Assembly (NCBI GenBank): GCA_964420285.1
Contig: CAYQTE010000015.1
Location: 1 to 64,000, forward strand
Length of the DNA: 64,000 bases
From: CAYQTE01 sp964420285
Lineage (GTDB): Bacteria > Planctomycetota > Phycisphaerae > Tepidisphaerales > Tepidisphaeraceae
Direction: 5' to 3'
Shown here: positions 33,780-42,519 of the stretch, piece after piece
Numbering within the stretch: the first letter of the stretch is position 1
Layout of the letters: each line of letters opens with the position of its first letter
Notes under the pieces: model-generated
What the model was told of the DNA's origin: nothing
Databases searched by the model: none
Seen by the model: only the letters and a program-made list of their open reading frames with translations
Translations under genes and position numbers: made by a program

Positions 33780-34550
33780 TCATTCCTGCGGCGGATGGCG
33801 AGGCGTCATTGTAACCGAGTCATTGTCCAGCAGCCGCCCGTCGATCGTGTCCGACTGCCCCCACATCTGATAGGCAATCGTGAAATGAGACGCGTCATTC
33901 GGATCGGGCTGCCCGGCGTAAATCCGAACTACCGGCGGCTTTTTCGGCGCGTATCTCGGCGGCACGTACATGATATCGATCGAGGGCCGATACCACCCGG
34001 CCGGCTGGTTGAGAGTCGCCGGAGTTACGGTCAGCACGTACCATGGGGAGAAGGGTACCGCAAATTGGCTCACGCCAAACCAAATCTGGCGGGGGCAATA
34101 CAAGACAATCACCAGACGATGATTCCCCGCCGGTGAAACTCGTTCGTGCGAGAAGACGACGGCCCCACCGGCGGGCGGCGCGGACGGCCCCGAGGCGGCC
34201 AGCAGTTTATTCCAGCAATCCGGGTCAAACGCCGCGCCCTTCAGCCCATTCGGCGGCTGCAAATTCGCCGGCACCGCGACATACCCGCTTTGCGCGAGAA
34301 GCGCCGGCACCGTGGCCGGATCCTCCTCGTAAACGACGGTGCCTGCCGGCGAGCTGTATGCCATGCACTTATTCTGCCAATGAATCACCCTCGCCTGCCG
34401 CCAATAAAACGGGGCCAAATGCCAGGAGCAAACCGCCGTCGCCACCACGGCCAATCCGAGCACAACCCGGCCAGTCCACTTCCACCGCCGCCGCGGAGCG
34501 GGGGCATAGCCCAATGGGATTGGCCCGGAGGATGGAGGGATTTGCGGCAT
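33780..34550 (-). CDS. Membrane-anchored hypothetical protein (paralogue 3 of 3)
   Basis: 256 aa from the second of two consecutive ATGs (34550 or 34553), matching the MPQ start of paralogue 2. It has one membrane helix, then VIHWQNKCMAYS, VVYEEDPATVPALL, FSHERVSPAGNHRLVIV and IYAGQPDPNDASHFTIAYQ. It is the most diverged copy and presumably the oldest split. The three genes lie on the same strand downstream of the RhaT symporter, separated from it by a terminator, so they are likely a separate unit. Confidence 0.72.
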   Translation of the reverse strand: MPQIPPSSGPIPLGYAPAPRRRWKWTGRVVLGLAVVATAVCSWHLAPFYWRQARVIHWQNKCMAYSSPAGTVVYEEDPATVPALLAQSGYVAVPANLQPPNGLKGAAFDPDCWNKLLAASGPSAPPAGGAVVFSHERVSPAGNHRLVIVLYCPRQIWFGVSQFAVPFSPWYVLTVTPATLNQPAGWYRPSIDIMYVPPRYAPKKPPVVRIYAGQPDPNDASHFTIAYQMWGQSDTIDGRLLDNDSVTMTPRHPPQE

Positions 34551-34639
34551 CATATACCAGTTGAACGGCGTGCCGCGGAGAAAGTTGCAGCGATTCCGGG
34601 CCAGGCCAATCGACCACGGGAGCGGCCGCCGCTGAAATC

Positions 34640-34675
34640 AAAAAGCTCCATGGGCCGCATAACGACCCATGGAGC
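34640..34675 (-). terminator. Rho-independent terminator of the rhaT/rhaA side
   Basis: On the minus strand the stem GCTCCATGGG / CCCATGGAGC (34666-34675 with 34645-34654) encloses an 11-base loop and is followed by TTTTT-G-A-TTT. It lies 36 bp downstream of the symporter stop codon, exactly where termination is expected. Confidence 0.8.
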
Positions 34676-34710
34676 CTGCAATCTCCCCTGCGGCCTCCGT
34701 CGCCTTTAGA

Positions 34711-35958
34711 CTATTTGGCCGGGGCTGCCGTCGAATGGGCGGCTTGTTCGTCCAGATGGGTCTGGTACCACGTTCCGGCGCCGATCACCACCGTCGAGAG
34801 GACCAGCGTCGCGATGCCCAGCTTGATCAGCATTCGCGCCTTTTCGCTGGCGCCCTTCCATTCCAGGAAGTAGAAGCCCCACAGCGTGCTGAAGATGATG
34901 ATGCTGGCCATGTGCAGCGTCCAGCTCGCGAACCCGAACTTGGCGATCTTCATCTGCGTCTCGCCCATCGTGTAGAAGAAGAACTGGAAATACCAGAACG
35001 TTCCCGCCATGGCCGAGAAGATGTAGTTCGACATCATCGGCACGCGACCTGATGTGCCATTGGCTATCGCCACTGAGGCCCGTTTCGCATTGACCGCGGT
35101 TTCTTCGCCGGGGGCGTCGGTGGCGGTCTCGATGATCGTTTCCTGGCCGCGTCCCACCGGCTGGGTTACGCGCCCGCTGATGTATTCGTGGCCGGACCTG
35201 TTCTTGATGTTCAGGTAGACGCACCAGATGAAATTGGTTGTAAACCCGCCCAGCAGAACGACGATGAGCTTGGGCAATCCCGTCCACAATGTCGAAGTGC
35301 CCGCTGCCGCCGACGCATCGCCGATCGGATTGCCGGCCGTCAGACCGAAGTTGAACGAGGCGCTCATGATGCCCGAAAACGTGGCGACGAGGATGCCCTT
35401 CTTGAAGCTGAATTCGGCGATCGACTTGGTCTTTTCGGCTTCAGACATCTCGCGCTCTTTGGTCAACCCTGCCAGAGCCGCAATGATGATGCCAAGCGTG
35501 CAAACGCCCAATCCGGCCAGGGTGATCTGCCCCGGAACGGACGTGGCGATCTCGATGATGTTCTTGTCGACGGGGATATTGGTCATGAAGAGCTTGAAGA
35601 TCGGGGGCATAAGCGTCCCGATCACGGTGCAATAGCCCAACGCCACGCCCATGCCCAGCGACATACCCAGGTAGCGCATGGTCAACCCGAACGTCAAACC
35701 GCCCAGGCCCCACATGGCGCCCCAGAAGTATGTCCACCACAACACATGCAAGACGTCCTGGCTGCCGATGACGTGCAGTACATTATTGGTTAGCAGAAGC
35801 GCCAGCACCCATGGACAGATGATCCACGAGAAAAAGCCGCCGACCAGCCAGTAGGTTTCCCAGGACCATTTCTTCACGCCCTTGTACGGCACGTAAAAAC
35901 TGCCCGAGGCCAGTCCGCCGAGCCAGTGGAAAATCACGCCCAATATCGCTGGATTCAC
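34711..35958 (-). CDS. rhaT: L-rhamnose/H+ symporter RhaT
   Basis: 415 aa, about ten transmembrane helices, RhaT family (drug/metabolite transporter superfamily). It shows the typical start MNPAILGVIFHWLGGLASGSF, then YVPYKGVKKWSWETYW, GLTFGLTMRYLGMSLGMGVALG and FKKGILVATFSGIMSASFNFG. It imports L-rhamnose with a proton. It is longer than E. coli RhaT (344 aa) mainly through a polar loop at about residues 250-310. The start is GTG at 35958 with GGAG at a good distance. It lies 72 bp downstream of rhaA on the same strand, ends at a terminator, and gives the cell a second route for rhamnose beside the ABC importer. Confidence 0.92.
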   Translation of the reverse strand: MNPAILGVIFHWLGGLASGSFYVPYKGVKKWSWETYWLVGGFFSWIICPWVLALLLTNNVLHVIGSQDVLHVLWWTYFWGAMWGLGGLTFGLTMRYLGMSLGMGVALGYCTVIGTLMPPIFKLFMTNIPVDKNIIEIATSVPGQITLAGLGVCTLGIIIAALAGLTKEREMSEAEKTKSIAEFSFKKGILVATFSGIMSASFNFGLTAGNPIGDASAAAGTSTLWTGLPKLIVVLLGGFTTNFIWCVYLNIKNRSGHEYISGRVTQPVGRGQETIIETATDAPGEETAVNAKRASVAIANGTSGRVPMMSNYIFSAMAGTFWYFQFFFYTMGETQMKIAKFGFASWTLHMASIIIFSTLWGFYFLEWKGASEKARMLIKLGIATLVLSTVVIGAGTWYQTHLDEQAAHSTAAPAK

Positions 35959-36030
35959 GTTTCACTCCATACAAAAACCGGGCCCTTGGCGCTACCGCGC
36001 CTTGAGGGCCCCTGCAACACATTTCCGCCT

Positions 36031-37296
36031 TTAACTTCGCTTGGACAAGACCGCCTTCTCGTACTCCTTCACCGCGTCCAGCCAGGCCATTCCTACCGGG
36101 ACGTTCTGCTTGACGCAATGATAATCCCACACGGCCGAGAACGGCATGGTCTTGAGTTCCTCCAGCAGCGCCAGTCGCGCCGTGAAATCGCCGGCCGCTT
36201 CAAGTTCCCGCAGCTTCTTGGACGGTTCGAGCAACGCCAGCATGAGCGACTTGAGCATCGACCGCGTGCCGATCGTCCACGCCGCCACGCGGTTGATGCT
36301 GGCATCGAAGAAGTCCAGCCCGATATGCACCCGCTTGGTATACCCGCCGCGGACGATCTCCTCGCCGATGGCCCGAAGATCGTCGCTCAATATCACCACG
36401 TGGTCCGAATCCCACCTTACCCCGCGACTGACGTGCAGAAGAATCTCGTCCAGGAAATTCAGCACGGCCGAGATTTTTTCCGCGATCCCTTCCGTGGGGT
36501 GATAATGCCCGGCGTCCAGGCAGACCATCTTCCTATTCGCCACCGCATAGCCCAGGTAGAACTCGTGCGAGCCGACCACGTAGCTTTCCAGGCCGATCCC
36601 ATACAGCTTGCCTTCCACCGCGTCCAGATTGAACTTGGGGTCCAGCGGCTCGGCGAAGATTTCGTCCAGCGACTTCTTGAGAATCTCGCGCGGCGTCTTG
36701 CGGTCGGCCGGAATGTCCTTGTATCCATCCGGAATCCAGACGTTGGTTACGCAGGTGTTCTTCAGCGCCTTGCCCATGGCCGCGCCAATCCGCCGGCAGG
36801 CGATGCCGTGATCCACCCAGAATTTCCGCTTCTTTTCGTCGCGGGCCGAGAGCGTGAAATTGTCGGCCGCCAGCGGATGCGAAAAGTACGTCGGATTGAA
36901 ATCCAGCCCCATCTTCCTGCTCTTGGCCCAGTCGATCCAACGGGAGAAATGCTCCGGCAGCAGGGCATCGCGATCCACTTTCTTACCGCCGGTCTCCGCG
37001 TAGATGGCATGGAGATTGAGCCTGTGCGTGCCGGGGATGAGGCTCAGCGCCTTTTCCACATCGGCCCGCAGTTCATCGGCCGTCCGCGCCTTGCCGGGAT
37101 AATTTCCCGTCGCCTGAATGCCGCCGGTGAGGGCGCCGGTATTCTCGAATCCGCCGACATCATCACCCTGCCAGCACTGGAGCGAGACAGGTATCTTGAC
37201 CAGTGCTTCGAGGGCCTGATCGGTATTTACGCCGAGTTTGGCATACTGATCCTTGGCCGAGAGATAATTCCGCTCGATGACACTTGCATCCGCCAT
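36031..37296 (-). CDS. rhaA: L-rhamnose isomerase
   Basis: 421 aa, close to the usual 419. It converts L-rhamnose to L-rhamnulose in the cytosol, the first catabolic step. Family segments are PVSLQCWQGDDVGGFE, HRLNLHAIYAETGG, DFNPTYFSHPLAADNFTLS, WIPDGYKDIPADRKTPR, ESYVVGSHEFYLGYA, CLDAGHYHPTE and HIGLDFFDASINRVAAW; these contain the His, Asp and Glu metal ligands. The ATG at 37296 follows AAGGGAA; the upstream open frame is not coding. Kinase (rhaB) and aldolase (rhaD) genes are not in the window. Confidence 0.95.
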   Translation of the reverse strand: MADASVIERNYLSAKDQYAKLGVNTDQALEALVKIPVSLQCWQGDDVGGFENTGALTGGIQATGNYPGKARTADELRADVEKALSLIPGTHRLNLHAIYAETGGKKVDRDALLPEHFSRWIDWAKSRKMGLDFNPTYFSHPLAADNFTLSARDEKKRKFWVDHGIACRRIGAAMGKALKNTCVTNVWIPDGYKDIPADRKTPREILKKSLDEIFAEPLDPKFNLDAVEGKLYGIGLESYVVGSHEFYLGYAVANRKMVCLDAGHYHPTEGIAEKISAVLNFLDEILLHVSRGVRWDSDHVVILSDDLRAIGEEIVRGGYTKRVHIGLDFFDASINRVAAWTIGTRSMLKSLMLALLEPSKKLRELEAAGDFTARLALLEELKTMPFSAVWDYHCVKQNVPVGMAWLDAVKEYEKAVLSKRS

Positions 37297-37576
37297 TTGT
37301 CGTTCCCTTTCGATTACAAGCAACCAGATTTCCGTGGCCACATACACAAAACGCCATGAGAAATGCTCAAGGCGGCCATTATTGCCCGCGATGGGCTTGG
37401 TGTCCAGAAGGGGCGGCACGCGGCGACAGGCGGACAGGCTCTGGGACGGCAATTGCATCTTCGCATAAGCAGCCCGCCGCCAGATCGCTTGGGCGATGCC
37501 GTTGCAATAGCTCCCGCCCGCCCCAATGCACGATTCTACCGCCGGCGTGCAGATAGACCGATGCCGCCGGCCAGGA

Positions 37577-37604
37577 TTGAAATTCGATTGCGACACGATA
37601 CGAT
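37577..37604 (+). promoter_or_regulatory. Sigma-70-like promoter upstream of the 37638 gene
   Basis: TTGAAA (37577-37582), 16-bp spacer, TACGAT (37599-37604), about 33 bp before the ATG at 37638. The remainder of the 37297-37576 divergent region must also hold the rhaA promoter, but I see no clear site there. Confidence 0.45.
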
Positions 37605-37637
37605 CCGGGCCGGTTGGGCCGCATCGGAGGAATTGAA

Positions 37638-38051
37638 ATGCCCGAATTAGCGCAAGCTCCTTACACGCTGGCATTGATTATATGTGATAATGCGCATGTT
37701 TGCCCCAGCACAGGGAAAAAGACGCTGCTGGGGATTTTCGACGCGCTATCCGCCCGCAGCTTCCCTGCGAATGTTGGCCGCATGGTTCTCTATGCCGCGT
37801 TGACGGATGGGCGGGGTCTGACGACTGTAGAGGTTAGGCTGGTTGACTGCGACCAGGCCCGAAAACCGATATTGACAGAGCAATTCGCCCTCGATTTCAG
37901 CGATCCCCGGGCGATTCGCGATTTCGAGCTGGAAATGGTGGATATTGAATTCCCTGAATCGGGAGAATACAGCTTTCAACTTTGGGCTTGCAATGAGCTT
38001 TTGATTGAACGTAGAATTGTTGTGGAATTAGACCCTGGAGCAACGCCATGA
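37638..38051 (+). CDS. Conserved hypothetical protein (DUF6941-like)
   Basis: 137 aa from the ATG at 37638, with an excellent GGAGGAATTGAA in front. The pattern TLALIICDNAHV, GKKTLLGIFDALSARSFP, then beta strands VEVRLVD and ELEMVDIEFPESGEYSFQLWA suggests a small beta-sandwich protein. It resembles the DUF6941 group as I remember it; I hold that loosely. No signal peptide. Its stop overlaps the start of a 70-codon ORF (ATGA). Function unknown. Confidence 0.6.
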   Translation: MPELAQAPYTLALIICDNAHVCPSTGKKTLLGIFDALSARSFPANVGRMVLYAALTDGRGLTTVEVRLVDCDQARKPILTEQFALDFSDPRAIRDFELEMVDIEFPESGEYSFQLWACNELLIERRIVVELDPGATP

Positions 38052-38260
38052 AGGGCCTGACTGAACAGATCGACCATGATGTGACGCGCACTTCATGCAA
38101 CACCACCTCAGCCGAATTCCGCGGGCCGCGGCGGCGGGGCGCCGCACCTATTGCGACAGCGGAAACGGTGGTGGTGACTGGTTTTGATAACGCGAAGCTC
38201 CCGCCTTCAACCAAGCCCCTTCGACGCCCCAACAGAACCAGGCCAATGGATAGACGTTAG
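38048..38260 (+). CDS. Possible small coupled ORF, 70 aa
   Basis: The ATG overlaps the stop of the previous gene (ATGA), which is the main support. The product is short, basic and without a recognisable domain (TTSAEFRGPRRRGAAPIATAE). The second half reads like non-coding sequence, so this may be a truncated or decayed gene. Confidence 0.25.
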   Translation: MKGLTEQIDHDVTRTSCNTTSAEFRGPRRRGAAPIATAETVVVTGFDNAKLPPSTKPLRRPNRTRPMDRR

Positions 38261-38347
38261 GCTTGCCGGCGAATCGGAAAAGGCGACATCCGGATTTCTG
38301 AAATCAGGCCAACGCTGCGATCGACTTTCCGACGCCTGCACCTTCAC

Positions 38348-38641
38348 ATGCGATCGACGCGAAGATCCTCGATGTCCCCTTTTCTGCCCCGTGCGGGGCA
38401 TTGCCTACCGATCGAGGCAGATCATAAGCATGGGAATCGCGACGCCATCGCGTTTGCCAACGCGGCGATAGGGCGCGACTTGGTGACCCGGCGGATTGCG
38501 GCCGGGTGGACGCAGAAGGAACTGGCCAAACGGGCCGGGGTTCGGCTGGAGACGATCAGCCGGCTTGAGGCCGGCAAGCATGCGCCGACGCGCGAGACAA
38601 TGACCCGGCTTGATGGCGCGCTCAAGAAGGCCGGAGCGTAA
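38348..38641 (+). CDS. XRE-family helix-turn-helix protein, possibly 5'-truncated
   Basis: 97 aa, of which residues about 45-95 are a clear HTH_3 domain (LVTRRIAAGWTQKELAKRAG, VRLETISRLEAGKHAPTRET). The N-terminal 30 residues are basic and unlike the family, and the ATG lacks a good ribosome site. The real gene may have lost its 5' end, the neighbouring toxin included. Such proteins are usually antitoxins or repressors. Confidence 0.5.
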   Translation: MRSTRRSSMSPFLPRAGHCLPIEADHKHGNRDAIAFANAAIGRDLVTRRIAAGWTQKELAKRAGVRLETISRLEAGKHAPTRETMTRLDGALKKAGA

Positions 38642-38726
38642 AACCGGCCGCGGATCAACCGGGTATCGGAGGCAAATCCGGCCCAAGCGGCGCGCCTGGG
38701 CGGTACGAAAACTCGACTTGGGCAAG

Positions 38727-38939
38727 CTACTTCCGCGAGTGCCCCGGCCTGCGTTGGCGGCTCCGTGGCGGGACTGGCACGTCTTCGACCAATTTCGCCT
38801 TCACGCCCAGCGCCTGGAGGATGCGGCCGGCGACATCGAACGTGCAGTTGGAATCGGCGTGGACGATCCTTGTGATGAACGACTCCTTCAAGTCGGCCAT
38901 TTCGGCCAACTGCTTTTGGGTCAGTTTGCGGCCGTCCAC
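38727..38939 (-). CDS. XRE-family antitoxin-like fragment
   Basis: 70 aa from a GTG at 38939. LTQKQLAEMADLKESFITRI, then NCTFDVAGRILQALGVKAKLVE, is the DNA-binding half of a short HTH antitoxin that normally follows a HigB- or RelE-type toxin. No toxin lies on this strand next to it, and an in-frame extension upstream has no ATG. It is probably an orphan or truncated antitoxin, divergent from vapBC. Confidence 0.4.
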   Translation of the reverse strand: MDGRKLTQKQLAEMADLKESFITRIVHADSNCTFDVAGRILQALGVKAKLVEDVPVPPRSRQRRPGHSRK

Positions 38940-38966
38940 GTGGCGCAGACTTGCCGCACCACATTC

Positions 38967-38996
38967 GGTATTGCCTCTGTTGACAATGGTAATACA
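38967..38996. promoter_or_regulatory. Inverted repeat before vapB, possible operator
   Basis: GTATTGCC is mirrored by GGTAATAC with 12 bp between, ending about ten bases before the vapB ATG. Ribbon-helix-helix antitoxins bind such sites over their own promoters. A TTGACA at 38980-38985 lies too close to the ATG to serve as its -35. Confidence 0.3.
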
Positions 38997-39004
38997 ATAC
39001 CGCC

Positions 39005-39247
39005 ATGAAGACCGTTACCTGCAAGCTGTCGGAAACGCTTGATGCCCAACTCGCGGCCGTGGCTCGGGAAGAGGGTCTCAGCAAGTCGCAAATCATGCGC
39101 AAGGCGCTGGAGGATCGAATCGGGCGCCGCCGGGGGGCCAGAAGATCGCCGCGGGCGTTCGATCTGGTTGGTGATCTCAGCGGCAGCGTGAAGGGGCCGG
39201 CCGACCTTCTGACGAATCCGAAATACATGGAGAGTTTTGGTGCCTGA
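39005..39247 (+). CDS. vapB: VapB-type antitoxin (ribbon-helix-helix)
   Basis: 80 aa. The N-terminal 45 residues form a CopG/Arc-type ribbon-helix-helix (MKTVTCKLSETLDAQLAAVA, SKSQIMRKALEDRI). The C-terminal tail FDLVGDLSGSVKGPADLLTN is the part that wraps the PIN toxin in such pairs. It overlaps the toxin start by 8 bp, giving antitoxin-first order. Confidence 0.85.
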   Translation: MKTVTCKLSETLDAQLAAVAREEGLSKSQIMRKALEDRIGRRRGARRSPRAFDLVGDLSGSVKGPADLLTNPKYMESFGA

Positions 39248-39662
39248 GCGTCTTGTCATCGCCGACACGGGGCCGCTGGTGGCGTTTCTCCTGGAACCGG
39301 AGCCACGCCACGCCTGGGCTGTCGAGCAATTCAAATCGCTTCCAGTTCCGTTTCTGACCTGTGAGCCGGTCCTGACGGAGGCGTCTCATCTCTTGCGCCA
39401 CAGTTCGCACGGCCAGCAACGGCTTTTTGATCTTATGGAGCGGGGACTTTTCATCGTCGATTTCAGATTGGTCGCCGAGACCAGGACGTTGAAAAAATTG
39501 ATGAGCAAATACGCGGATTTGCCCATGTCGCTGGCCGATGCATGCCTGGTCCGCCTCGCCGAGATGCACCCGACGGCCATCGTGCTGACGCTCGATCGGC
39601 ACTTCAATGTCTATCGCAAGCATGGACGCCAGCCCATCAGTCTGGTCACACCCGGTGAATGA
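39240..39662 (+). CDS. vapC: PIN-domain toxin (VapC family)
   Basis: 140 aa from a GTG at 39240 inside the end of vapB (a TTG at 39237 is also possible). PIN nuclease fold with the acidic quartet visible: Asp in VIADTGPLVAFL, Glu in EPVLTEASHLL, Asp in LADACLVRLAE and Asp in LTLDRHF. It is expected to cleave tRNA or rRNA when free of VapB. All catalytic residues are present, so the pair looks functional. Confidence 0.88.
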   Translation: MPERLVIADTGPLVAFLLEPEPRHAWAVEQFKSLPVPFLTCEPVLTEASHLLRHSSHGQQRLFDLMERGLFIVDFRLVAETRTLKKLMSKYADLPMSLADACLVRLAEMHPTAIVLTLDRHFNVYRKHGRQPISLVTPGE

Positions 39663-39746
39663 TCGTATTTGTCGCCGCCCGCCGCCGTTTCCGCAACATG
39701 CCGCCATAGGATTGAAGGACATGATCGTTACAAAGGAGAGTGCGCC

Positions 39747-40787
39747 ATGAGTTTCTCCGCGTCGCCAACACCCGCCGTAAAGCCTGTTACCAATGAACGC
39801 CTCAATAAGCTGCTCTGGGGGTTCGCTCCGTCGTGCATGATCCACGCGGCCGTGCAGAATCGGATCTTTGACACGCTCGACGCCGGGCCGGGGACGATTG
39901 CGTCGGTGGCGGCGGCGACGGGGTGTTCGGTGCGGGGCGTGCGCGGGTTGCTCGAGGCTCTGGCGGCGATGGAGGTTCTTGTCCGCGACGGCGATCGCTT
40001 CACGCTGGCGCCGGACACCGCCGCGTTTCTGGTCCGCGGCAAGCCGACATATCTGGGCGGGATGGTCGATCACACGGCCGGGCAGCTTATGAGCACGTGG
40101 ATGACGCTGGACGAATCGGTTCGCACCGGCCGGCCGAGCCAGGCGGTCAATCGCCAAAAGGGCGGGGCGGAATTCTTCGAGAACTTCGTCGAGGATTTGT
40201 TCAATCTGAATTACGCCAGCGCGGCGGCGCTTGCTGGCGAACTGGCCCCGGCGCTGGCGGATGTGAAGCCGCCGCTGACGGTTCTGGACATCGCGGCCGG
40301 GTCCGGCGTCTGGTCGATGCCGCTGATCAAGCTGGTGGCCAATGCCCAGGCGGTGGCGGTGGATTTTCCGGAGGTGACGGCGGTCACGCGGCGCGTCTAT
40401 AAACGCCACGGGCTGGAATCCCGCCTGCGCACGATCGAGGGCGACATCGACATCGTGGATTTCGGCGCCGGCCATCGCGTGGCGTTTCTGGGGCATATCC
40501 TGCACAGCGAAGGCGAAGAGCGTTCGCGGCGGCTGCTCAAGAAGGTGTACCGCTCGCTGGCGCCCGGCGGCATCGTGGCCATCGCGGAGTTCGTGCCGGC
40601 CGACGATCGCTCCGGCCCGCCGCAGCCGCTGGTCTTCGCGCTCAACATGCTTCTGCACACCGACGAAGGCGACACGTTCACGTTCGGACAGATGACATCG
40701 TGGCTGCGCGAGGCGGGATTCGTCGAGGCGCGGCAATTCCCGATTCCGGCCCCGTCGCCGATTCTGCTGGCAAAGAAGCCGGTGTAA
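39747..40787 (+). CDS. SAM-dependent O-methyltransferase family protein
   Basis: 346 aa from the ATG at 39747, supported by AAAGGAG. An N-terminal winged-helix dimerisation domain (about 20-105, SCMIHAAVQNRIFDTLD, VRGLLEALAAMEVL) is followed by a class I methyltransferase core with motif I VLDIAAGSGVW (about 178) and GDIDIVDFG. This is the layout of acetylserotonin/hydroxyneurosporene-type O-methyltransferases, which usually act on small secondary metabolites. It stands alone with no biosynthetic neighbours, so the substrate is unknown. Convergent with purD. Confidence 0.85.
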   Translation: MSFSASPTPAVKPVTNERLNKLLWGFAPSCMIHAAVQNRIFDTLDAGPGTIASVAAATGCSVRGVRGLLEALAAMEVLVRDGDRFTLAPDTAAFLVRGKPTYLGGMVDHTAGQLMSTWMTLDESVRTGRPSQAVNRQKGGAEFFENFVEDLFNLNYASAAALAGELAPALADVKPPLTVLDIAAGSGVWSMPLIKLVANAQAVAVDFPEVTAVTRRVYKRHGLESRLRTIEGDIDIVDFGAGHRVAFLGHILHSEGEERSRRLLKKVYRSLAPGGIVAIAEFVPADDRSGPPQPLVFALNMLLHTDEGDTFTFGQMTSWLREAGFVEARQFPIPAPSPILLAKKPV

Positions 40788-40865
40788 TGAACCGCCGCCC
40801 AGGACGCAGACAGCAAAACACGAGCAATGGGCGGTTCTATTGCTTTTCCCCTCGCCATCTGCGCT

Positions 40866-42134
40866 TCACACCAGCGCGCGATGGCCGATGTCCTTTCGGT
40901 AGTGCATGCCCTCAAAGCTGATCTTCTCGACGGCCGCATACGCATGGCGTCGGGCGTCGGCGATGGTGTTGCCCAAAGCGGTGATGCCCAGCACCCGGCC
41001 GCCGTCGGTCACCAGTTGGCCGTTGAGCATCCGTGTGCCGGCGTGAAAGACCTTGACCAGTGGCATGGCGTCGGCGTCGTCGACGCCGTGGATCGGGATG
41101 CCCGTGGTGTACGCGCCCGGATATCCGCCGCTGCACGCCACCACGCAGATGGCCGGCCGGGGATCCCATTGCAGTTCGATCTGATCGAGCTTGCCTTCGG
41201 CGACGGCCAGCATGGCCTCGACCAGATCGCTCTTGAGCCGCATCATCAGCGGCTGGGTTTCGGGATCGCCGAACCGGCAGTTGAATTCCAGAACCTTGGG
41301 CCCGTTTTCGGTGAGCATCAACCCCGCGTAAAGAACGCCGCGGTATTCGATCCCTTCTCGCAGCAGGCCGTCAACCGTCGGAACCAGTATGTCGCGCTGG
41401 ATCTGATCCAGCAGTTCGCTGGTGACGACGGGGGCCGGACAATACGCGCCCATGCCGCCGGTCATCGGGCCGCTGTCGCCGTCGTTGACCTGTTTGTGAT
41501 CCTGACACGGTTCCATGATGTAGATGGTGCGGCGATCAACCAGGGCAAGGATGGAACATTCCGGCCCGGTGAGGAATTCCTCGACGACGATGCGCGACCC
41601 GGCCGGGCCGAATTCCCTTTTGCGCATGATGCGATCAATGGCCTCCAGGGCCTGATCGGTGGTCGGGCAGACGATGACGCCCTTGCCCTTGGCCAGCCCG
41701 GCGGCCTTGACCACGGCCGGCTCGTCGCGGCTGCGGACGTATATCTCGGCGGCGGCGGGATCGGTGAACGCGCGGGCTTCGGCGGTGGGGACGGCCTGAT
41801 GGCGCATGAGTTCCTTGGCGAACCACTTGTCCGCCTCGATCTGCGCCGCTTCCTTGCCGGGGCCGAAGGTCTTGATCCCCGCCGCTCGCAACCGATCGGC
41901 CAAGCCGCGCGCCAGCGGCTCTTCCGGCCCGATAACCGCCAGATCGATATCATTGCCGCGGGCAAATTTCTCGATTCCGGCATCATCGTCGTTGCGCAAC
42001 TCGGCCACTTCGGCCAGTTGGGCGATGCCGGGATTGTGTCCGATGCACCAAAGCCGCCGCACGCGCGGCGAGGCCGCCAGTTTCCACGCCAGTGCGTGCT
42101 CGCGCCCGCCGTTGCCGATGATGAGTACATTCAT
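40866..42134 (-). CDS. purD: Phosphoribosylamine--glycine ligase
   Basis: 422 aa, normal length. It joins glycine to 5-phosphoribosylamine with ATP in purine synthesis. It starts with the characteristic MNVLIIGNGGREHALAWKL and NPGIAQLA, followed by the ATP-grasp domain (VVKAAGLAKGKGVIVC, IVVEEFLTGPECS) and the C-terminal RFGDPETQPLMMRL with EYRGVLYAGLML. It is a monofunctional, stand-alone gene, as is common outside enteric bacteria. No other pur gene is in the window. Confidence 0.97.
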   Translation of the reverse strand: MNVLIIGNGGREHALAWKLAASPRVRRLWCIGHNPGIAQLAEVAELRNDDDAGIEKFARGNDIDLAVIGPEEPLARGLADRLRAAGIKTFGPGKEAAQIEADKWFAKELMRHQAVPTAEARAFTDPAAAEIYVRSRDEPAVVKAAGLAKGKGVIVCPTTDQALEAIDRIMRKREFGPAGSRIVVEEFLTGPECSILALVDRRTIYIMEPCQDHKQVNDGDSGPMTGGMGAYCPAPVVTSELLDQIQRDILVPTVDGLLREGIEYRGVLYAGLMLTENGPKVLEFNCRFGDPETQPLMMRLKSDLVEAMLAVAEGKLDQIELQWDPRPAICVVACSGGYPGAYTTGIPIHGVDDADAMPLVKVFHAGTRMLNGQLVTDGGRVLGITALGNTIADARRHAYAAVEKISFEGMHYRKDIGHRALV

Positions 42135-42213
42135 GAGCCGCGCAGCTTATCACCGGAGGCTCTGTCTGAAAACCCAATCGCCCATCGTGAGGCCATTGGG
42201 CTGGGGCTTGAGA

Positions 42214-42425
42214 ATGCCCGATTTTCCGGGCAACCGCCTTTTCCTCCTCCCCATGTACTCAGGGGGAGGACGGAGGTGGGGGTTCTTCGCCAGTGGCTCT
42301 GCCAGGTCGAAGCCGCGACCAACGCCATAGCGGTCGACCCCCACCCAGCCCTCCCCCTGGGTACAGGGAGAGGGGATTAAGGGGTAGCCCCGCATGGATC
42401 TACACTCGCCCGGGAAATCGGGCAC
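42214..42425 (+). repeat. 212-bp palindromic interspersed element, copy 2
   Basis: Same length and orientation as the copy at 23377, bounded by TGCCCGATTTTCCGGGC and the reverse complement of GTGCCCGATTTCCCGGGC. It lies between purD and the next repeat. The purD start is about 80 bp from its left end. Confidence 0.82.
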
Positions 42426-42519
42426 AGCCTTTCAGACGGAGCCCAGTTCCATTGGGCAGGCCGATTGTGACGATAAGTCATTCGCCGCGGTGCGCGAGCC
42501 AATCGGCAATCTTGCTCTT

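Noticed and set aside
40788..40845. GAACCGCC / GGCGGTTC inverted arms between the methyltransferase and purD
   Set aside because: An eight-base stem with a loop of over 30 bases is too weak to call a bidirectional terminator.
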